Translations under genes and position numbers: made by a program | The notes under the pieces: generated by a model | Told to the model about the DNA's origin: nothing | What the model saw: the letters and a program-made list of their open reading frames with translations, nothing else | Databases searched by the model: none | Part shown: positions 14,763 to 23,349 of the stretch, piece by piece | How the letters are laid out: each line of letters opens with the position of its first letter | How positions within the stretch are numbered: the first letter of the stretch is position 1 | NCBI GenBank assembly: GCA_027306855.1 | Contig: DAHUYZ010000014.1 | Coordinates: 1 to 39,543, forward strand | Reading direction: 5' to 3' | Length of the DNA stretch: 39,543 bases | DNA from: Solirubrobacterales bacterium | GTDB taxonomy: Bacteria > Actinomycetota > Thermoleophilia > Solirubrobacterales > Solirubrobacteraceae

Positions 14763-16394
14763 TCAAGGAAGCAACTTTCCTGGGTTCATGATCCCCTGAG
14801 GGTCTAGCTGCCGCTTCAGCGCCCGCAGGGCATCGATTCCGCCCTCGCCGATCTCGCGTTCCAGCCACGGCACGTGGTCGCGCCCGACCGCGTGGTGGTG
14901 GGTGATCGTCCCTCCCCCATCTACGATCGCCCGGCTCGCCGCGGCCTTGACCGCCTGCCATTGGTCGATCTCCTTGCCTGTGCTCGCGGGCGCGAGAAAC
15001 GTGAAGTACAGCGAAGCGCCTGTCTCGTAGAGATGGGAGATGTGGCAGCCCACCACGCCGGGCGTGCCGCACGTCCGCAGCGAAGCCTCGATCGCGTCCG
15101 TGACCTTTTGATGCAACGCCATCAGATTGCCCCACCGCGTCGCCGTCTCGAGCGTCTCGACGATCGCCCCGTGCGTGATCAGCTCGTCGCGCAGATACGG
15201 CGCCTGGAAGCGCGATCGCAGCCATGCGCGCCCCGGCGAGGCGCCCACGAGCAGGCCGCCATGCCCTCGCACAATCCGACGCGCGCGCGAACGTCGCGTG
15301 CTCGCGTCGCGCTCCTCACCCTCGAAGCCGAGAATCGCAAGAGCACCCTCGCCGTAGCCGCGGGCGCCAATGTAGGCGCGTCCGAGCCGGGTCTTGACCC
15401 CTTCCGCGCCGGCGAGCATCAGCGAAATGCGCGTCTCGTTCTCGTCCGAGAGCCGAGCGACGTCGGGCGTGGTGTGGCTCTGTGCCATCTCGCGCAGCGC
15501 CTGCGCCCCCTGCTCGAGGCCCTCGAAGAAGGCGCCTTCGTAGATCCGAACGTCAGGCGCCGGGCGCACACGCAGGGAAAGCTCGTCGATCACCCCGAGC
15601 GTCCCCTCCGAGCCGACGATCAGCTCGCGAAGATTGGGGCCGGCGGCGCTCGCGGGGTGAGCGGGCAGCTCGATTCGGCCTGCGGGCGCGGTCAGCGAAA
15701 GACCGAGCACGAGCTCGTCGAAGCGACCGTAACCGGTCGAGGCCTGCCCCGCCGAGCGCGTCGCGGCGCAGCCGCCGAGCGACACGTACTCGAACGACTG
15801 AGGGAAGTGGCCGAGCGTCAAGCCCTCGCGGGCGAGCCAGCGCTCGAGCTCCCGGGCCCGCATGCCACTCTGGACCTTGACGATCGACGATTCGCGGTCG
15901 AGGTCGAGCACGGATGCCAGCTCGCTCATGTCGAGCGCGAGCACACCCTTATGTGGGCCTCTCATCGGTGCGACTCCGCCAACGACGCTCGTGCCACCGC
16001 CAAAAGGCACGATCGCGAGCGAATGCTGCGCGCACGCATCGAGCACGGCGACCAACTGCTCACGCGACGATGGATACGCCACGGCGTCCGGCGCCCCATC
16101 CGGCGTGCCGGCGCGTAGGCGCACGAGATCCGGGTAGCCCTTGCCAGCGGCGTGCGTCACGCGCTCGGCCTGGTCATCGCGCACGCCGTCCGCTCCGACG
16201 ATCTCGCGCAGAGCTGCTAGAGCACGATCAGGGATCGCCGACGATTCGAGCCGCACGCCGGCAAGCGCGACGGGCGGCCTTGGCTCGCTCACGATGCCGA
16301 GCGTCTCACGCAGAAGGGTCAGCGCCCCGGGAGAGAGCACCGGCGCACGTTCAGGATCGCCCCACCCCCACCAGCGCATGCGCTCAGCGGGCAT
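14763..16394 (-). CDS. FAD-binding oxidase related to alkyldihydroxyacetonephosphate synthase
   Basis: The 543-residue flavoprotein has the PCMH/VAO FAD-binding fold (VPFGGGTSVVGG, then the FEYVSLGGCAATRSAGQAS and GSEGTLGVI segments) and a C-terminal domain. The start resembles alkyldihydroxyacetonephosphate synthases (MRWWGWGDPE), and GGTITHHHAVGRDH matches the HHH-containing motif these enzymes use in ether-lipid synthesis. In bacteria many close relatives act instead on 2-hydroxyacids or glycolate, so the reaction is uncertain. It begins 5 bp after the ftsR-like gene stop, probably in the same operon, and ends 4 bp from the convergent sigma-4 fusion gene. MRWWG at 16379 is an alternative start. 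Confidence 0.85.
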   Translation of the reverse strand: MPAERMRWWGWGDPERAPVLSPGALTLLRETLGIVSEPRPPVALAGVRLESSAIPDRALAALREIVGADGVRDDQAERVTHAAGKGYPDLVRLRAGTPDGAPDAVAYPSSREQLVAVLDACAQHSLAIVPFGGGTSVVGGVAPMRGPHKGVLALDMSELASVLDLDRESSIVKVQSGMRARELERWLAREGLTLGHFPQSFEYVSLGGCAATRSAGQASTGYGRFDELVLGLSLTAPAGRIELPAHPASAAGPNLRELIVGSEGTLGVIDELSLRVRPAPDVRIYEGAFFEGLEQGAQALREMAQSHTTPDVARLSDENETRISLMLAGAEGVKTRLGRAYIGARGYGEGALAILGFEGEERDASTRRSRARRIVRGHGGLLVGASPGRAWLRSRFQAPYLRDELITHGAIVETLETATRWGNLMALHQKVTDAIEASLRTCGTPGVVGCHISHLYETGASLYFTFLAPASTGKEIDQWQAVKAAASRAIVDGGGTITHHHAVGRDHVPWLEREIGEGGIDALRALKRQLDPQGIMNPGKLLP

Positions 16395-16398
16395 GTGC

Positions 16399-17184
16399 TC
16401 AGCGGACGATCTTGCGCAGATCTCGAACCAGTAGGAGGTGCTTCAGATGGGTCGTCACGGTCGCAAGGTTCTCGAGCGCTTCGACCGCCTCCTTGCGCCG
16501 TTGGGGATTGCGTGAGCGCAGCGCCGGCGCGAGGATCTGCTGCAACAGGTTGGCCTCGCGGTCGGCCGAGGAGCGGAACACTCTCAGGTTGCGTCCCCCC
16601 ACGCCGTAGCGGGCCAGCTCTGAGACGGCTCCGACGATCTCGCGCTCGGTCTCCTCGTAATAGCGCACGCCGCCGCGCATCTCGCCCTTTACGACCCCAT
16701 ACTCTTCGAGCTCGCGTACGAGCTTTGCCTCGGCGCCGGTCTCTTCGAGCACGTCCTGCAACGAGTAGAGCGCGCCGGCCTGCTGGCTGACGCTCACGCT
16801 CCCCCGCCAAGCACGCTTGCCTTCGCGCGCGGGGCGGGGGACCTCGGCGTCGCCTGCGCGGCCGGCGGCGAGCTCCTGACGGATGACGCGCAGCGGCAAA
16901 AACTCGTCGCGCTGCATTCTGAGAATCGTGCGCAACCGCGCTACATCGCTCTGCGAGTAGAGCCGGTAGCCGCCCGGCGTGCGTCGCGGCGAGAGCAGCT
17001 TCTGATCCTCCAAGTAGCGGATCTTCGAGATCGAGATGTCCGGGAACTCCTGGACGAGCGCCTTGCAGACAGCGCCGATCGTCAGCGATTTGCGCGGCGG
17101 CGAGCTCGCGAGCGCATCCGGCAACGTCTCGTCATCGAGCTTACGCTCGAGCGGGACCTGCGGAGCTTGTTGAGTTGAGGCCAT
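16399..17184 (-). CDS. ftsR: FtsR-like MerR-family transcriptional regulator
   Basis: The 261-residue protein has a MerR helix-turn-helix at about residues 33-105: LTIGAVCKALVQEFPDISIS, then KIRYLEDQKLLSPRRTPGGY and RLYSQSDVARL. The region 135-261 is a second domain found in actinobacterial MerR proteins of the FtsR type, which control the division gene ftsZ in mycobacteria and corynebacteria. Gene order supports this: as with garA-ftsR (Rv1827-Rv1828) in Mycobacterium tuberculosis, it directly follows an FHA-domain gene. Its ATG overlaps the TGA of that gene by one base (TGATG), so translation is coupled. The targets in this organism are not shown by the sequence. Confidence 0.85.
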   Translation of the reverse strand: MASTQQAPQVPLERKLDDETLPDALASSPPRKSLTIGAVCKALVQEFPDISISKIRYLEDQKLLSPRRTPGGYRLYSQSDVARLRTILRMQRDEFLPLRVIRQELAAGRAGDAEVPRPAREGKRAWRGSVSVSQQAGALYSLQDVLEETGAEAKLVRELEEYGVVKGEMRGGVRYYEETEREIVGAVSELARYGVGGRNLRVFRSSADREANLLQQILAPALRSRNPQRRKEAVEALENLATVTTHLKHLLLVRDLRKIVR

Positions 17185-17654
17185 CAGCGCGCGTGATAGG
17201 TGAGCTTGTACTTGCCGATCTGCACCTCGTCACCCTCCTCCAGGCGGCGCGACTCGATTCGCGCGCGGTTTACGTACGTGCCGTTCAGCGACCCGCAGTC
17301 ATCCAGGAACCATCCGTCGCCGCGATGGACGAGCAGAGCGTGATCGCGCGAGACCGTGACGTCGTCGAGGAACACGTCGGCGTCAGGCCGGCGACCGATT
17401 GTCATGCGCTCGCGATCGACCGGAAAGCTCTCGCCGGCACGCCCGCCGCCGGCTCTGATCACAAGCGCGGGCCCGTGCGCTGTGACCTCGCCCATCTCGA
17501 CGGGCACGATGTCTCCTGCCTCGTCGATTCGATAGGTCGCCGTGACCGCCTCGCCGGTCGCTCCCTCAGCGCGGGCCAGCAGAGCGCCGCAGCGCTGACA
17601 GTAGTTGGCGCCCTCCTCGCCCACGAACCCGCACTCCTGGCAGTGAACGGCCAT
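17184..17654 (-). CDS. Zinc-ribbon FHA-domain protein, GarA-like
   Basis: The 156-residue protein has an N-terminal zinc ribbon (CQECG at 5-9, CQRCG at 19-23) and a C-terminal FHA domain (about 65-156), which binds phosphothreonine. The FHA core closely follows GarA: TIGRRPDADVFLDDVTVSRD, GSLNGTYVN and EEGDEVQIGKYKL. GarA has an N-terminal ETTS phosphorylation site instead of a zinc ribbon; I see no such motif here, so self-inhibition by phosphorylation may be absent or differ. In relatives, GarA regulates 2-oxoglutarate metabolism under Ser/Thr kinase control. It is 11 bp downstream of the RsiG-like gene and coupled to ftsR. Confidence 0.87.
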   Translation of the reverse strand: MAVHCQECGFVGEEGANYCQRCGALLARAEGATGEAVTATYRIDEAGDIVPVEMGEVTAHGPALVIRAGGGRAGESFPVDRERMTIGRRPDADVFLDDVTVSRDHALLVHRGDGWFLDDCGSLNGTYVNRARIESRRLEEGDEVQIGKYKLTYHAR

Positions 17655-17665
17655 CTCCGTGGCTC

Positions 17666-17926
17666 CTATTCGGCGCCAGACGATGTCTCGTCTCGGTGGC
17701 CCGCAAGGATCTCTGTGAGTCGCGTCACGTCATCGCCGGAGATCGCCGCCTCACCGCTCTGGTGCTTGTTGCGCAAACGACTCACCAGCTCGGCTCGCAG
17801 GATGTCGATCTTGCCGTGCAAGATGCGCCGCTCATAGGAGATTTTCATCTCCTCCTCGGTGAGCTGCTGGATGAGGCCCTTCAGCTCGCTGTCGCTCATC
17901 GAGCCAAGGTCCGGGAAGGTGTCCAT
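17666..17926 (-). CDS. RsiG-like coiled-coil protein with a c-di-GMP-binding-type motif
   Basis: The 86-residue helical protein resembles RsiG, the c-di-GMP-dependent anti-sigma factor of Streptomyces (against WhiG). RsiG binds c-di-GMP through E(x3)S(x2)R(x3)Q(x3)D motifs on its helices. Here one copy is present with exact spacing, E26-x3-S30-x2-R33-x3-H37-x3-D41, in EMKISYERRILHGKID; only the Gln is replaced, by His. A single copy is also the pattern reported for the homodimeric RsiG of Rubrobacter. The start ATG at 17926 is preceded by AGGAGG (17936-17941). It heads the FHA-ftsR gene group. No WhiG-like sigma gene is adjacent, so the partner is unknown. Confidence 0.75.
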   Translation of the reverse strand: MDTFPDLGSMSDSELKGLIQQLTEEEMKISYERRILHGKIDILRAELVSRLRNKHQSGEAAISGDDVTRLTEILAGHRDETSSGAE

Positions 17927-17979
17927 CGCGAACTGCCTCCTATTGCGCAAGGATGCTCTGCTGTATGGCTACCGCTCCA

Positions 17980-17985
17980 AGTATA
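17980..17985 (-). promoter_or_regulatory. Candidate -10 box for the RsiG-like/FHA/ftsR operon
   Basis: TATACT on the minus strand lies 54 bases before the ATG of the RsiG-like gene. No convincing -35 hexamer is found at the expected distance, so this is tentative. Confidence 0.3.
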
Positions 17986-18063
17986 GCCCAGAAGCTGAGG
18001 TTGAGCTTGAGCTTTGGTCCGGGCCCGCGTCGCGCAGGGCAACCGGACGACACCGGTCGGCCT

Positions 18064-19404
18064 ATGCTCGCCCGCAGTATTGCCGTCGCTGCGCTCCTCG
18101 CCCTCGTTGTGGCCGGCGGGATCGCGCGAGCGAACGCGATCGGCGGCAACGCGCGTGTCTCCGCCGATGAGGAGGGGTACGTCGCCAACGCTAATCGCAT
18201 CCTCGCGGGACGTCCATATGCGACGTTCAAGTGGCCGCCCGCCACCTCGATCGCATTTGCGCTCGCCACCGGCCTCGCGGGCCACAGCTCGCTGCGCCTG
18301 CACGCGCACTCCCACGGGCCCGCCCAGATCGCCCAGCTTGCGATCGGGATCGCCACGCTGGCGCTCGTCGCCGTACTCGCCTGGATGGGGGCCGGCATGT
18401 GGGCCGCGCTGCTGGCGGTTGCGCTCGCCGCCAGCTACATGCCGTTGATCGTCTCCACGCGCACCTTCTTATCGGAGCCGCTCGGCGGACTCGTGTTGTT
18501 GGCGGCCATCGCGGCGGCGGCTTTCGCGCACAGGCGCATGAGGAAGCGCGGGGCCGACTGGTCCCTTGGGCTTGCCGGGGCGATCGGGGGACTGGCGTGC
18601 CTCACGCGTGGAGACCTGCTCGTCGCAATGGGCGTGATCGCGCTGGCGCTGGCGCTGGCGGGCCGCCCGGGGCTGCGGGTGGGACTCACTCGCGCCGGTG
18701 TCTATCTCGCGGCGCTCACGCTGGTCCTCTCCCCCTGGCTCGCCTACGCCTCCTCCCGGGAAGGCCGCTTCGTGCCGATCACGACTGCAGGCCCGGACGC
18801 CTTCTTCGTCGGCAGCTACTTGCCTGGCAAAGGCCTGCTCGTACCGACCGAGGAGGCGCTCGCCCCGGCTGTATGCCGCCGTTTCCCGTCCGATTGCGGC
18901 CCCTACTGGCAACGCAGCTCGGCTCCTCTGTTCGCGCTCATCCGGGCACGCGACCCCGGCGCCTCCGAGAACACCGCTGTCACCAAGGCCGACCTCGAAA
19001 ACGTCGGCAACTACGCGTTCGGTCACCCATTCGCCTTCGCGTCGATGCTGTGGGGCAAGCTCTGGGGCATGTGGACCAACGTCTGGAGCGGCGGCAACGG
19101 CACCCATCGAGCCGACACGAGCGAGACCCAGCACATCATCTACGTAGCGCTCGCATGGCTCGGCCTGCTCGCCGGGATCGTGGCGACGCGCATGTGGCTC
19201 TTGAAGGTCAGCGCCGGAGTACTGCTCAGCATCGCGGCACTCGCAACCCTGTTCAACGACCAGCCTCGCTACAACGTCAGCCTGATGCCGCTGCTGCTGC
19301 TCGCCGGCTCGATCGGAGCGTGGTCGGCCGGGCAGCGACTTCTCGCTACGTCGCGTGCGCGTCGCGCACCTGCGCAAGACCAGAGCGCACATACAGCGCA
19401 CTAG
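18064..19404 (+). CDS. GT-C-type polytopic membrane glycosyltransferase-like protein
   Basis: The protein (446 residues from the ATG at 18064) has about ten hydrophobic helices and the layout of GT-C (GT39/83-like) enzymes, which move sugars from polyprenyl-phosphate carriers on the outer membrane face. The first outside loop has SADEEGYVANANRILAGRPY, the typical acidic loop with D-E and a downstream Tyr, followed by KWPPATSIAF. Near the C-terminus NDQPRYNVSLMPLLLL matches the PRY motif common in this superfamily. The frame is open from 17953, but the added residues are low-complexity and would cover the divergent promoter region. Donor and acceptor are unknown. Its 3' end overlaps the convergent phosphatidyltransferase gene by 59 bp. 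Confidence 0.75.
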   Translation: MLARSIAVAALLALVVAGGIARANAIGGNARVSADEEGYVANANRILAGRPYATFKWPPATSIAFALATGLAGHSSLRLHAHSHGPAQIAQLAIGIATLALVAVLAWMGAGMWAALLAVALAASYMPLIVSTRTFLSEPLGGLVLLAAIAAAAFAHRRMRKRGADWSLGLAGAIGGLACLTRGDLLVAMGVIALALALAGRPGLRVGLTRAGVYLAALTLVLSPWLAYASSREGRFVPITTAGPDAFFVGSYLPGKGLLVPTEEALAPAVCRRFPSDCGPYWQRSSAPLFALIRARDPGASENTAVTKADLENVGNYAFGHPFAFASMLWGKLWGMWTNVWSGGNGTHRADTSETQHIIYVALAWLGLLAGIVATRMWLLKVSAGVLLSIAALATLFNDQPRYNVSLMPLLLLAGSIGAWSAGQRLLATSRARRAPAQDQSAHTAH

Positions 19405-19963
19405 CCACCAGCGCTAGCACGAGGCCGATGTAGAGGAACGCTTCTGCCAGCGCGCCGAGACCCGTCATCGCGAAGAACAGCGCTCCCATGACGGGCGCCA
19501 CCGATATGCGCCCCGGCCAGTTGATGCGAAGCTCGACGCCCCGTGACAGGCCGTAGCGCGCAAGCACGATCATCGACAGCTCGCGTAGCGCGAGCACCGC
19601 AAGCGCCCAGCGAGGCAGCAGCGCGAAGTCCCAGCACACGACGACCCCGCTGAGCACGAGCAGGCGATCGACGATCGGGTCCATGAGCGCACCCAGGCGG
19701 CTGTACTGCCCGCTCGCGCGCGCCGCCAGCCCGTCGAGATAGTCCCCGAAGCCGATGATCGCAAACAGGGTGGCCGACAGCGCATCGACCCCGTCGGTGC
19801 TCGACAGCGCAACGACGATGAACACCGGGATCAGCACGAGCCGCGCGAAGCCGATCGCGTTGGGGAGCGTCCAGGGCCGCAGCGGCTCACCCGCGAGTGT
19901 CTGCGGCGGTGGCGGACCTGAGCGGTCGAAGCCCAGCAGCCGGGCGGCTCTCAGCCTGCGCAC
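19346..19963 (-). CDS. CDP-alcohol phosphatidyltransferase (PgsA-like)
   Basis: The 205-residue membrane enzyme transfers a phosphatidyl group from CDP-diacylglycerol to an alcohol. The full family motif D(x2)DG(x2)AR(x8)G(x3)D(x3)D is seen in GDYLDGLAARASGQYSRLGA continuing LMDPIVDR. The most likely product is phosphatidylglycerol phosphate or cardiolipin; the alcohol cannot be told from sequence. The start is taken as GTG at 19963, overlapping the proS stop by 13 bp on the same strand. The 3' end overlaps the convergent GT-C gene by 59 bp. CdsA, encoded at 30.6-31.4 kb, makes its substrate. Confidence 0.88.
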   Translation of the reverse strand: MRRLRAARLLGFDRSGPPPPQTLAGEPLRPWTLPNAIGFARLVLIPVFIVVALSSTDGVDALSATLFAIIGFGDYLDGLAARASGQYSRLGALMDPIVDRLLVLSGVVVCWDFALLPRWALAVLALRELSMIVLARYGLSRGVELRINWPGRISVAPVMGALFFAMTGLGALAEAFLYIGLVLALVASALYVRSGLAQVRDAHAT

Positions 19964-21246
19964 AGCTCCTCGATCGCGCGCTTCAGCGCTTGCGGCTCTG
20001 AGTCGAGCGCCACACCCGGCGCCTGCAGGCGGTCACGGCGGATCTGGACCTCCGCCTCGCCAGACTCGACGCTCTTACGCCCAACCGTCAAGCGCAGGGG
20101 ACAGCCAAGCAGCTCCGCGTCGGCGAACTTCTCTCCTGCACCGGCCTCGCGGTCGTCGTACAGCACGTCCACGCCGGCCTCGATGAGCTTCGCGTACAAC
20201 GCCTCGGCCGCATCGCGCTCGGGCGTTCCGGGTCTGCCTATCGCAACGAGGTGTACGGCAAACGGAGCCAGCGCCGGCGGCCAGGAGATCCCGTGCTCGT
20301 CGGCGAACTGCTCGACGGCGGCCGCGACGACACGTGCCGGGCCAATCCCGTATGAGCCCATCCAGATCGGCAGCTCGCTGCCGTGCTCGTCCAGGTATGT
20401 CGCGCCGAGCGGCTCGGAGTAGCGCGTGCCGAGCTTGAAGATGTTGCCGATCTCGATCGCGGGCTCGAGCGTCAGCGCCTGACCGTCGCGCGTCCAGGTC
20501 TCCTGCGCCGTGCCCTCACCAAGGTGCCGCACATGTGGATCGTGGCGCGCCACCTCGACGTTGGCGGCGTACCCGTCTCCCAGCGCGACCCGATCCTCGC
20601 CGGCCGGGCAGGGGGCCATGTACTCGTGGGCCCCCAGACCGCCCATCATGCCCACGTCGGACTCCACGCGATAGAAGCGCAGCCCAGTGCGCTCCATGAT
20701 GCGGTCGTAGGCGCCCACGTGCAGCGCGTAGCGCTCCTCCAGACCCGCCTGGTCGCGATCGAAGCTGTAGGAGTCCTTCATCACGAACTCCCTGGTTCGC
20801 AGCACGCCCGCGCGCGGGCGTGGCTCGTCGCGCTCCTTGACCTGGAAGTGGTAGAGAATCAGCGGCAGGTCCCTGTAGGAGTCGATCGTCTGGGCGGCAT
20901 GGAACGTGACCGCCTCCTCGTGGGTCATCGCCAGGACGAGGTCGGCGCCTTTGCGGTCGTGCAGCTTGAACAGCTCCTCGATATCGAGGCGCCCAGTCTT
21001 GCGCCACGGCTCGGCGGGCTGCAGCACCGGCATCAGCATCTCGCGCCCGCCGATCGCATCTATCTCTTCGCGGACGATCCGCACCACCCGCTGGTGTACG
21101 CGCCAGCCGGCGGGCAGCCAGGTCCACATGCCGGCGCCCATCTGGCGTATCAGCCCGGCGCGCACCATCAGCTTGTGCGAGATCGCCTCCGCGTCGGCGG
21201 GGGCCTGCTTCTCGGTGGGCAGCAAGTACTCGGTGAGCCGCGTCAT
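19951..21246 (-). CDS. proS: Prolyl-tRNA synthetase lacking the editing (INS) domain
   Basis: The 431-residue class II synthetase charges tRNA-Pro. Motif 1 to motif 3 are present: RQMGAGMWTWLPAGWRVHQR, the TGRLDIEELFKL and THEEAVTF regions, REFVMKDSYSFD, and MGSYGIGPARVVAA; the anticodon-binding domain (from about 335) ends the protein. It is shorter than the usual bacterial type (E. coli 572 residues). The missing part is the ~180-residue editing insert: DGYAANVEVA runs through a short linker to AIEIGNIFKLGTRYSEPLGA. Such short forms need a separate trans-editing protein to clear Ala-tRNA-Pro. ATG at 21258 is an alternative start. It keeps its usual place downstream of ispG, with sodA inserted. 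Confidence 0.95.
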   Translation of the reverse strand: MTRLTEYLLPTEKQAPADAEAISHKLMVRAGLIRQMGAGMWTWLPAGWRVHQRVVRIVREEIDAIGGREMLMPVLQPAEPWRKTGRLDIEELFKLHDRKGADLVLAMTHEEAVTFHAAQTIDSYRDLPLILYHFQVKERDEPRPRAGVLRTREFVMKDSYSFDRDQAGLEERYALHVGAYDRIMERTGLRFYRVESDVGMMGGLGAHEYMAPCPAGEDRVALGDGYAANVEVARHDPHVRHLGEGTAQETWTRDGQALTLEPAIEIGNIFKLGTRYSEPLGATYLDEHGSELPIWMGSYGIGPARVVAAAVEQFADEHGISWPPALAPFAVHLVAIGRPGTPERDAAEALYAKLIEAGVDVLYDDREAGAGEKFADAELLGCPLRLTVGRKSVESGEAEVQIRRDRLQAPGVALDSEPQALKRAIEELCAG

Positions 21247-21350
21247 AGCCGAGCGCATCCTATTTGGGGATAGCGTGCGCGCGCGGAGCGCGCTGCGGCA
21301 CGGGCGTTTCCTCGGCAGGACGTGGCACGGCGTCGGCGCGCTATGAATAG

Positions 21351-21372
21351 GGGTCCGAACAGGGTCCAAATC
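21351..21372 (+). repeat. 11-bp direct repeat upstream of sodA
   Basis: GGGTCCGAACA (21351-21361) is followed immediately by GGGTCCAAATC (21362-21372), with a partial third unit after it. The 11-bp period equals one helical turn. It lies 24 bp before the sodA start, in the divergent proS/sodA intergenic region, so it could be a regulator site. No known operator is recognised. Confidence 0.4.
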
Positions 21373-21395
21373 CGTCCACTCGACAAGGAGCTCCG

Positions 21396-22001
21396 ATGGC
21401 CTATTCAGTTCCGCCACTCCCCTACGCGTACGACGCGCTGGAGCCGCACATCGACAAGCTGACGATGGAAATCCATCACGACAAGCACCATCAGGCCTAT
21501 GTCGAGAAGGTCAACGCCGCGCTGGCAGGCACGCCGCTCGAGAACGCGACGATCGAGGACGTCCTGCGCGACCTCAGCCAGATCCCGGAGGACAAGCGCA
21601 CGGCGGTGCGCAACAACGGCGGCGGGCACTACAACCACACGCTCTTCTGGGAGTCGATGTCGCCGAACGGCGGTGGCGAGCCGGACGGTGCGCTTGCCGA
21701 CGCGATCGCCTCCACGTTCGGGTCGCTCGCCGACTTCCAGGCAAAGATGAAGGAAGCGGGCGTCAACCAGTTCGGCTCGGGCTGGTCCTGGCTCGTGCAC
21801 GACGGCTCCGGGCTTGCCGTCGTCGGCACCCCCAACCAGGACAACCCGATCTCAGACGGCAAGACGCCGCTGCTCGGCGTGGACGTGTGGGAGCACGCCT
21901 ACTACCTGCGCTACCAGAACCGCCGCCCCGACTATCTCGACGCGTGGTGGAACACGGTCGACTGGGGCAAGGTCGCGGAGCGGTTCAGCGCTGTCGCGTA
22001 A
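21396..22001 (+). CDS. sodA: Superoxide dismutase, Mn type
   Basis: The 201-residue enzyme dismutates superoxide to O2 and H2O2. The metal ligands are visible: H27 in [12 protein letters not shown], the His of [12 protein letters not shown], and the Asp and His of [11 protein letters not shown]. The Gln in TPNQDNP favours the manganese rather than the iron form. AAGGAG lies 5 bases before the ATG. There is no signal peptide, so it is cytoplasmic. Its last 17 bases overlap the convergent ispG gene. The gene interrupts the ispG-proS neighbourhood on the opposite strand. Confidence 0.96.
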   Translation: MAYSVPPLPYAYDALEPHIDKLTMEIHHDKHHQAYVEKVNAALAGTPLENATIEDVLRDLSQIPEDKRTAVRNNGGGHYNHTLFWESMSPNGGGEPDGALADAIASTFGSLADFQAKMKEAGVNQFGSGWSWLVHDGSGLAVVGTPNQDNPISDGKTPLLGVDVWEHAYYLRYQNRRPDYLDAWWNTVDWGKVAERFSAVA

Positions 22002-23289
22002 ACCGCCGACCTGAGACGGGAGAGGCGGCCTCGTCGATGGCGGGGCCGTCCCCGTTCGCAGGGCCCTTCGACTCGAGCATCGACTCCAGAACAGCGTCCG
22101 CCTCGGATTCCTGAACGGCAGTAGCTGCCTCCAGCGCGGCCAGTTTCTCCGGCGTCATCGCGTCCGCATCCTCGTTGGCGGCGAGCCACTCCCTCGCCTC
22201 GGCCGCTTCGCGCTCATCAAGCGTCACGGTCTTCCCAGCCGCGTAGTACTTGTCGATCTCCTTGAACAGCTCATCAACGAGCTCGTGCGTGGGCACCTTC
22301 TTGAGGGGCTCGCCCTTGGAGTAGATCATCCCCATGTCCTTGGCGCCTGTGATCCCGAAGTCGGCGTGTCTGGCCTCACCGATCCCGTTGACCGCGCAAC
22401 CGAGCACCGAAACCTCGATCGGGTCCCCATACGCTTCGAGGCGCTTCTCGACTTCAGCGACGACCCTGTCCATGTCGAACTGCAGGCGCCCGCACGTGGG
22501 ACAGGCGATCAGCACCGGTCCCTTCTCGCGCAGCTTCAGCGCCTTGAGGATCTCCCACGCGACCTTGACCTCCTCCTCGGCGTGGAACGTGGACAGCGAG
22601 ATCCTGATCGTGTCGCCGATGCCGTCCGCCAGCAGCGTTCCCAAGCCGACCGCCGACTTCAGCGAGCCCGACCACTTCGTGCCCGCCTCGGTGATACCGA
22701 GATGCAGCGGATAGGGGATCTTCTCGGACAGCAGCCTGTTAGAGGCGATCGTGTTGGGCACAGAAGTCGACTTCATCGAAACCTTGAAGTTCTGGAAATC
22801 AAGGCGCTCCATCAGCTCAACCGTCTCGACGGCCGCGGTCACGAGCGCGTCCACCGGACTCTCGAACTCCAGGTCGCGCAGGTGCTTGGGCAGCGAGCCG
22901 CTGTTGACGCCGACGCGCAGCGGCGTGCCGTGACGCTTGGCGAGCGCCGTCACCTCCGCCACCTTCTCGGGGCCGCCGATGTTGCCCGGGTTGATCCTCA
23001 CGCAGTGGGCGCCCGCTTCAATCGCCTTCAGAGCGAGCGTGTGGTTGAAGTGGATGTCCGCAATCACCGGGATCGGCGACTGCGCCACGATCTCCTTCAG
23101 CGCGTGGGAGTCCTGCTCGCGAGGCACCGCCACGCGCACGATGTCCGCGCCCGCCTCGGCGACCTTGCGAATCTGCTCCATAGTCGCCGAGAGGTTGGCC
23201 GTCTCGGTCTTCGTCATCGTCTGCACCGCTACGGGTGCGCCGCCGCCGATCGGGATGGGGCCGACGTAAATCTGGCGCTCAGAGGCCAT
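21985..23289 (-). CDS. ispG: 4-hydroxy-3-methylbut-2-enyl diphosphate synthase
   Basis: The 434-residue iron-sulfur enzyme makes HMBPP from methylerythritol cyclodiphosphate in the MEP isoprenoid pathway. The N-terminal TIM barrel starts [20 protein letters not shown]. The three [4Fe-4S] cysteines are in [13 protein letters not shown] and [12 protein letters not shown]. The core ends at about residue 355; the remaining ~75 residues are an acidic Ala/Glu-rich tail not needed for the fold. The tail's 3' end overlaps sodA by 17 bp. Dxr, earlier in the same pathway, is encoded at 27.1 kb, but on the other strand. Confidence 0.96.
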   Translation of the reverse strand: MASERQIYVGPIPIGGGAPVAVQTMTKTETANLSATMEQIRKVAEAGADIVRVAVPREQDSHALKEIVAQSPIPVIADIHFNHTLALKAIEAGAHCVRINPGNIGGPEKVAEVTALAKRHGTPLRVGVNSGSLPKHLRDLEFESPVDALVTAAVETVELMERLDFQNFKVSMKSTSVPNTIASNRLLSEKIPYPLHLGITEAGTKWSGSLKSAVGLGTLLADGIGDTIRISLSTFHAEEEVKVAWEILKALKLREKGPVLIACPTCGRLQFDMDRVVAEVEKRLEAYGDPIEVSVLGCAVNGIGEARHADFGITGAKDMGMIYSKGEPLKKVPTHELVDELFKEIDKYYAAGKTVTLDEREAAEAREWLAANEDADAMTPEKLAALEAATAVQESEADAVLESMLESKGPANGDGPAIDEAASPVSGRRFTRQR

Positions 23290-23349
23290 AGGGTGATTCT
23301 ACGATGAGCGTCTCTTGCGACGTGTACGGCACGGCATGGCTCCATGCGG

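Noticed and set aside
18469-19401. Minus-strand 310-codon frame opposite the GT-C gene
   Set aside because: Charged, low-complexity composition typical of antisense shadows; the membrane protein on the plus strand is clearly the real gene.
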